From NCBI GenBank assembly GCA_000697335.1, contig JNEM01010702.1, positions 1 through 12,296 on the forward strand: DNA of 12,296 nt, given 5' to 3'. Below are positions 8,131-12,296 of this stretch, piece by piece. Within the stretch, counting starts at the first letter, position 1. Each line of letters starts with the position of its first letter. Made by a program: the position numbers and the translations under genes. The DNA is from Conidiobolus incongruus B7586. Taxonomy: Eukaryota; Entomophthoromycota; Entomophthoromycetes; Entomophthorales; Conidiobolaceae. The notes beneath the pieces were generated by a model, which saw nothing but the letters and a program-made list of their open reading frames with translations, was not told the origin of the DNA and searched no databases.

Positions 8131-8136
8131 AATAAA
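8131..8136 (+). terminator. Possible polyadenylation signal of paralogue 3
   Basis: AATAAA lies 103 bases after the stop codon, downstream of a T run. It is plausible but weak in this AT-rich context. Confidence 0.3.
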
Positions 8137-10475
8137 CAATTTAAAGTATAAAAATTATTGATAATTTATTGCTATTTAATTTATATCTTATTCAATTTTT
8201 AATTCAAACAATATAATTATTTATATCATAAATACTATATTGATTAGATTTAATAATTAAAACAATGATGATAATATAATTTAAATACACTAAAAAATTA
8301 TAATATGTATCAAATTTTGATTTTTTTAAAATTCAATTTACAAAATTTAACACTATTTAATTTTATTTTTCTATTAAAAATATTTCTTTAATAGACCCCT
8401 TAGTATTATTTAGTAACATTCTTATAAATATAGATTAAATCAATTTTGGGTAGAGTTCTTAAAATATATTGGTTAGTAAATTTCTAATATCAACAATGAG
8501 CTTTGATCAAAAAATGATAATTATGACATTGAATATGAGTAATCTAAGATACAAAGCAGTTTACTTTTATCATGATATATGGTTAAATTCATAAATATAA
8601 ACAGATTACCTATAATGGCCTCATTTAAATGAACTATGGTTTATTTCTCTTAACAATTGTCCCGTTATTTCTTGTATTGAATAGTGTTATTCAGGTAAAT
8701 TAAAGTGATATAAGGCAAAAGTCATTCAATAATTTTTAGTTAAGCATTACTATATAATAGTGACATTTAATTTTGCCACATTTAAAATGCTACATATAGA
8801 AGTAATGTGATAAAAATAGAATTAAAGGGCAATTTTCATATTTACCTGAGATTATTCAATATTAATATTTTATAATCGAACCTGATTTGAATATGTTAGG
8901 GTTAACTTTGGCATTTTACCATAGCAATGCATTGAATAATTATGTATTTACCTATTAGATTATCAATTTAAATCTATATCTTTGATATTTTTCACAATTA
9001 TGAAATTTAATTATTCTAATAATTGTTTAAAACAGTTAGAATCGTATTTTCTGTTTAAAATAATTGGCAAGAAAGTTAAGTATCGAAAATATTATCAATA
9101 TTAGAGAAATATATGTTCAATGTCAAGGTTGTATTTTAAAATGTTCGTGAGTTTGTAGATTCTATTCAATCTTATAAATATATATTAGTTATATTGAGAG
9201 TTAGATATTGTAAATATGACTGTTATAAATTTCGAATTATAAAAATTATTTTTAAATTGATATAGGTGATTTTATATAAAATATATTTTATAATAATTTT
9301 GAGTCAAAAATAAAGTAATTATTAAAACAAAAGATATTGTTTATTTTTTTTACAGATAATAATTATCAAATTCAAATGAATGATTTCAATAAATTAGACT
9401 AATAATATTTAATGCTCAACGTTACATTACGAAAAATTACAAGTTGCTATCAGGATATGGTCTCTGCAATATTTAATATTAAAGCCTTAAAATTAAAACA
9501 TCTATGTTGAAAAAATTGTATTATAATAGTAGGCTACACTATATAATTCATAATTTAAGCCTCATAGTAACGTAAACAATATAAAAGTGATTATTTAACA
9601 GTGTTTTTAAAACATAAATTATCCATATCTTAAGATTTCCAATTTTTGTATATCTCTCAAAATATATAATTCCGTAAAGATTTCGAATTTATTAACTATT
9701 TTTATTCTAAAAATAGAAAATAAAAATTTATAATATATGAAAAAATTATTATTTTAATCAAAATTATTTATATAAATTATATGTTTAATTAGGAGATAAA
9801 TTAATAGATACATAAAATATATTGTTGGTATATTTATTGTAAAAATATAATCATATAATAACCCTCAAATTCTAATATAAAATAAATGAGCTATCAAGTG
9901 TAAAGTAGTACAAAATTAGTTTTAAATTGATTTTACTTAATATAGATTTTTAATTCACCTTTATTAGTTATACAGTAATTATCCCAAATATCCTTCAAAA
10001 ATAAATAATTGCAAGTTTAGAAACCTTTAATTCTTTTAAAATTTTCAAGATCAGATATAAAATTTTTGTTATAAATTAATTTGAAATAATTTTGTAGTAT
10101 TTTGATTATTTAAAATTCGGTTGTTAAATTTAAATTAACAAGATTTTATATTTTCTTTGTTTATTATTAATATAGATTTTATTAAAGTATTAAAAATAAA
10201 CCTAACTTGTTTGATATCTTAGTATATAATTGATTGATAAAGTTTTGTTTAAAGTATAGTCTATTCCAATAAAACATATGATCAGAATATCAAACTAGAT
10301 AACTAAATTTTCCAACGCCTTAAATAGTTTCAATAACTATTGCCATCTATCATTAATGTTTTAATAATGGAAGTTTCAAAGTAAAGTTTTATTATTCTTA
10401 CAAGTGTTAAAATTTGATTTTTTTAAAAACTAGCTTTTATAAAATAATTAAAAAAATACTAAAAATTCAAATATA
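8137..10475. other. Gene-free AT-rich spacer
   Basis: About 2.3 kb without a supportable gene. Bases 8500-8960 are slightly GC-richer than the rest and hold only tiny frames, the most notable a 24-codon signal-peptide-like frame at 8629. CATTACTATATA (from 8745) and TATAGAAGTAATG (ending about 8809) form a weak inverted repeat. A single TTAGGG near 8898 is not a telomere array. From 8960 to 10475 I see only AT-rich sequence, and nothing matches the mariner copies. Confidence 0.55.
8629..8703 (+). other. Tiny frame resembling a signal peptide
   Basis: ATG to TAA encodes 24 residues, starting MNYGLFLLTIVPLFLVLNS, strongly hydrophobic like a secretion signal. A GTAAAT that could be a 5' splice site follows CAG at 8691-8693, but the nearest 3' site (TTTTTAG, about 45 bases on) leads into a frame that stops at once. 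It may be the start of a decayed secreted-protein gene or chance. It does not show the motifs of the three paralogues. Confidence 0.15.
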
Positions 10476-10508
10476 TTACCTTGAATTTGAAGAAATGGGA
10501 AATTTTTT
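10476..10508 (+). repeat. 5' terminal inverted repeat of mariner copy B
   Basis: The 33 bases from TTACCTTGAATTTG through AAATGGGAA and a T run pair imperfectly with 11763-11794. Confidence 0.85.
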
Positions 10509-10588
10509 AATTTCTGATTTTTCAAACATATTATTAGTTTGAAATAAATAAATATATACAAAGTTAATAGGAAATTATATATTTTTAA

Positions 10589-10610
10589 TATATATATATA
10601 TATATATATA
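10589..10610. repeat. (TA)11 microsatellite inside copy B
   Basis: Eleven uninterrupted TA units lie at a position where copy A (about 760-775) has a shorter interrupted TA stretch, so the run expanded after the two copies separated. Confidence 0.85.
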
Positions 10611-10843
10611 ATAATTTTTTTGATTAAAAAATTAATTTTTTAAAATTGGCTGTTTAATTTAATTATGTTTGAACTAAATAGTAATCATCAAAAGTTTTTT
10701 ATTTTAGTATTAGTAAAACTTAACCATAAGCCCTCTAAAATTATTTAAAATTTACAAGTAGCTTTTAGTAATAAAGTATTATCTAAATTAACAATTTATT
10801 ACTAGGTAAATTACTTTAATGCTAAGAGAAAAACTATCCAAAA

Positions 10844-11690
10844 CCTGTTAAAATTTAAAAGATTAACTTTAACTGTTACTTTTTTAATTATTAATAAAAT
10901 GAAAAAATATATTGAAAAACACCTTTTTATTTTATGTTAGAGAATTATCTAAGCACTTTAATATTAGTTTTACAAGTATTTTATATATATTAAAGTTTAA
11001 CCTCAAATTAATAAATAAAATTATAAAATAGGTACTATATGATTTAATTAAAGCTTAGAAAAAAGCTAGAGTAGTTATTGTTAAACAAAACTTACTAAAA
11101 TATTATTAGAAGCTTAAACTTTTACAGTGACTAATTACAATTGATGAATCTTAAATCTTTATGTATAATCCTTTACCAAAACACAAATCAAAATGTTAGA
11201 TTAAGCTAAATCAACCCCCTCTACAAATCCCTTTAAATAAACATTTTGTTAATAAGCAAATGTTAATTATTGTAATAGATTATAATAGTATATGCTATTT
11301 TTATTTAGTTCTTGAAGGAAAAACAATTAATAATAAACTTTATATTGTTTTTTCAAATAAAAATATTTTTAATTAGTGTTCTCAAAATAATTTGAGAAAA
11401 CCTATTATTTTACATAATAATTATAAAATTCATAAATCTAAAGTTGTAAAAAACTTTCTAATTAAAAATAACTGGAAAAAACTACCACATCTAGTATATT
11501 CTATAGATTATAACCTATGTAATTATAATTGCTTTAGGTAATTAAAAAACCAGCTTATAAGAAAGAAAATTTTTACAAGAAAATTTAATTGGTTTGTAAA
11601 ATATTAAATTTTAGTTTTTAATAAAAACAACTGTTTTGTAAGTGTTAGATCTTTGCTAAAAGTATAGCAAAAAGTTATTAATAATAAAAG
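10844..11690 (+). pseudogene. Dead mariner transposase (copy B)
   Basis: Same landmarks as copy A: K-stop-V with TAG at 11029-11031 at the mariner WVPR Trp position, IDES with GAT at 11143-11145 followed by TAA at 11152-11154 where Trp is expected, then an ungapped match from LHNN-x-K-x-H through KLPHLVYS-x-DY to the mariner block around HDNARPH and LPHPPYSPDLAPSDY. The second and third catalytic positions, 34 residues apart as in DD34D, both read Asn (AAT) here, as expected from G-to-A change of GAT. Copy A keeps Asp at the third. In-frame stops at Trp-like and Gln-like positions are shared with copy A. Confidence 0.85.
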
Positions 11691-11762
11691 AAACTAATAA
11701 ATTAATATTATATATTTATTTTTATATATTTTATATTAAAATATTTATTTATTTTCAATCAC

Positions 11763-11794
11763 AAAAAATTCCCATTATTAAAAATACAGAGTAA
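11763..11794 (-). repeat. 3' terminal inverted repeat of mariner copy B
   Basis: Read on the minus strand it starts TTACTCTGTATTTTTAATAA, then TGGGAA and a T run, matching the 5' end of the element. It is followed by TA at 11795-11796. Confidence 0.85.
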
Positions 11795-11796
11795 TA

Positions 11797-12296
11797 TAAC
11801 CTTAAAATCAAAAAAAAAGATTTTTAAATTTTTGATTTTTAAAAAATTATTAATTTCAAGGAAAAAATATATAATAAAAATAAATAATCTTAATATATAT
11901 ATATGTATATTTGCAAAAATCAGTTATAGATTAAAAATAATTTATATATTAACCTTTAATTTAATTCACTCTTAACTATATAAAATTCAACTAATATAAA
12001 AATTCAAACTAAATTATTTTAATATAATAAATTATATTAAGTTATATATAATTTATTTTTATCTGATATAATGACACTTAAATTTTAACCAGGATAAGCT
12101 ATAAATTTATAGGTTTATAGATTAAAAACTTATATATAATAAAACTTACTTATATTTTTAATTTTTTAATAAAATATCAAAATTATGATTAAATTGAAAA
12201 TTATATAAATCTTTATTAATTATTTAATTATTTTTAATTTAAAATAATTTTTAATAAACTATATAATTATTATATATTTTTTATTTAGAATAAAAT
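11797..12296. other. AT-rich sequence beyond copy B
   Basis: No gene. Just outside the element, AAAATCAAAAA near 11806 and TTTTTGATTTT near 11834 form an 11-bp inverted repeat. The rest is A/T runs and TA repeats. It does not match the sequence downstream of copy A. Confidence 0.5.

Larger units (their letters stand above)
10476..11794 (+). mobile_element. Full-length mariner-like DNA transposon, copy B
   Basis: A 1319-base element with the same ends as copy A (TTACCTTGAATTTG... and the complement of TTACTCTGTATTT), flanked by TA at 10474-10475 and 11795-11796. It aligns end to end with copy A at about 90% identity by eye, and most differences are C/T or A/G. The ten-base length difference is largely explained by a (TA)11 run here that copy A lacks. 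Orientation is the same as A. It is broken, with many shared and some private stops, so it cannot make its own transposase. Confidence 0.9.

Noticed and set aside
8496-8594. 32-residue frame starting MSFDQKMIIMTLNMSN
   Set aside because: Short, no signal peptide or motif, and it has no paralogue or promoter-like context.
8896-8906. TTAGGG as a telomere repeat
   Set aside because: A single unit only, with no array.
9000-9104. 34-residue frame starting MKFNYSNN
   Set aside because: The start context resembles paralogue 2, but the translation is not a signal peptide and no core motif follows.
647-11794. Copies A and B as long terminal repeats of one large composite element carrying the gene cluster
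   Set aside because: Each copy has its own terminal inverted repeats, TA duplications and transposase remnant, so they are independent mariner insertions; direct orientation alone is not evidence of a composite.
1-12296. Alternative code with TAA/TAG read as amino acids
   Set aside because: TAA ends two of the family genes and TGA the third at the same C-terminal position, and the transposase stops sit at Trp as well as Gln positions, so no single reassignment fits.
1-12296. CRISPR array, rRNA, or bacterial operon features
   Set aside because: No regularly spaced repeats, no rRNA-like GC-rich block, and no Shine-Dalgarno-linked gene order; the window is eukaryotic in character.

Overview
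The window is extremely AT-rich eukaryotic DNA. By eye, most of it is below about 20% GC. Three short single-exon genes stand out at roughly 40-45% GC. The three genes stop at TGA, TAA and TAA at the same place in the protein family, so the standard genetic code applies. Intronless small secreted proteins, compact promoters with a TATA box 65-71 bases before the ATG, mariner-type DNA transposons, and transposon decay dominated by C-to-T and G-to-A changes all suggest an AT-rich, repeat-bearing compartment of a filamentous (probably ascomycete) fungal genome. The decay resembles repeat-induced point mutation (RIP). The host is inference: no ribosomal or housekeeping gene is present, and other AT-rich eukaryotes are not excluded.

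Layout. Bases 1-623 are the 3' part of an old, badly decayed mariner-like element. Bases 647-1955 are a second, full-length copy (A) with imperfect ~33-base terminal inverted repeats and TA target-site duplications. Bases 1958-5130 hold no gene, only several short hairpins and one possible dead start of a family member near 2942. Bases 5137-8136 are the gene cluster: three same-strand paralogues at 5347-5682, 6299-6628 and 7714-8028, each with its own TATA-like box. Bases 8137-10475 are again gene-free. Bases 10476-11794 are a third, full-length mariner copy (B), about 90% identical to A by eye and in the same orientation. Bases 11797-12296 are AT-rich filler.

The most interesting content is the tandem family of about 104-111-residue proteins. 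Each has a signal peptide of about 17 residues followed by a mature chain without cysteine. The conserved core carries LL-x-H, YMHT-x-GH, D-x-P-x-Y, A-x-GD and YHNP-x-NL, and ends in a Gly-rich tail closing with GGH-x-x-H, GGHHH or GGGH-x-H. I do not recognise the family. Invariant histidines plus the Gly/His tail make extracellular metal binding a reasonable but unproven idea. Each gene appears to be an independent transcription unit, and the proteins probably act outside the cell. The dead transposons on both sides share several stop codons where mariner transposases have Trp or Gln. This fits a genome defence that mutates repeats while sparing short, diverged host paralogues.
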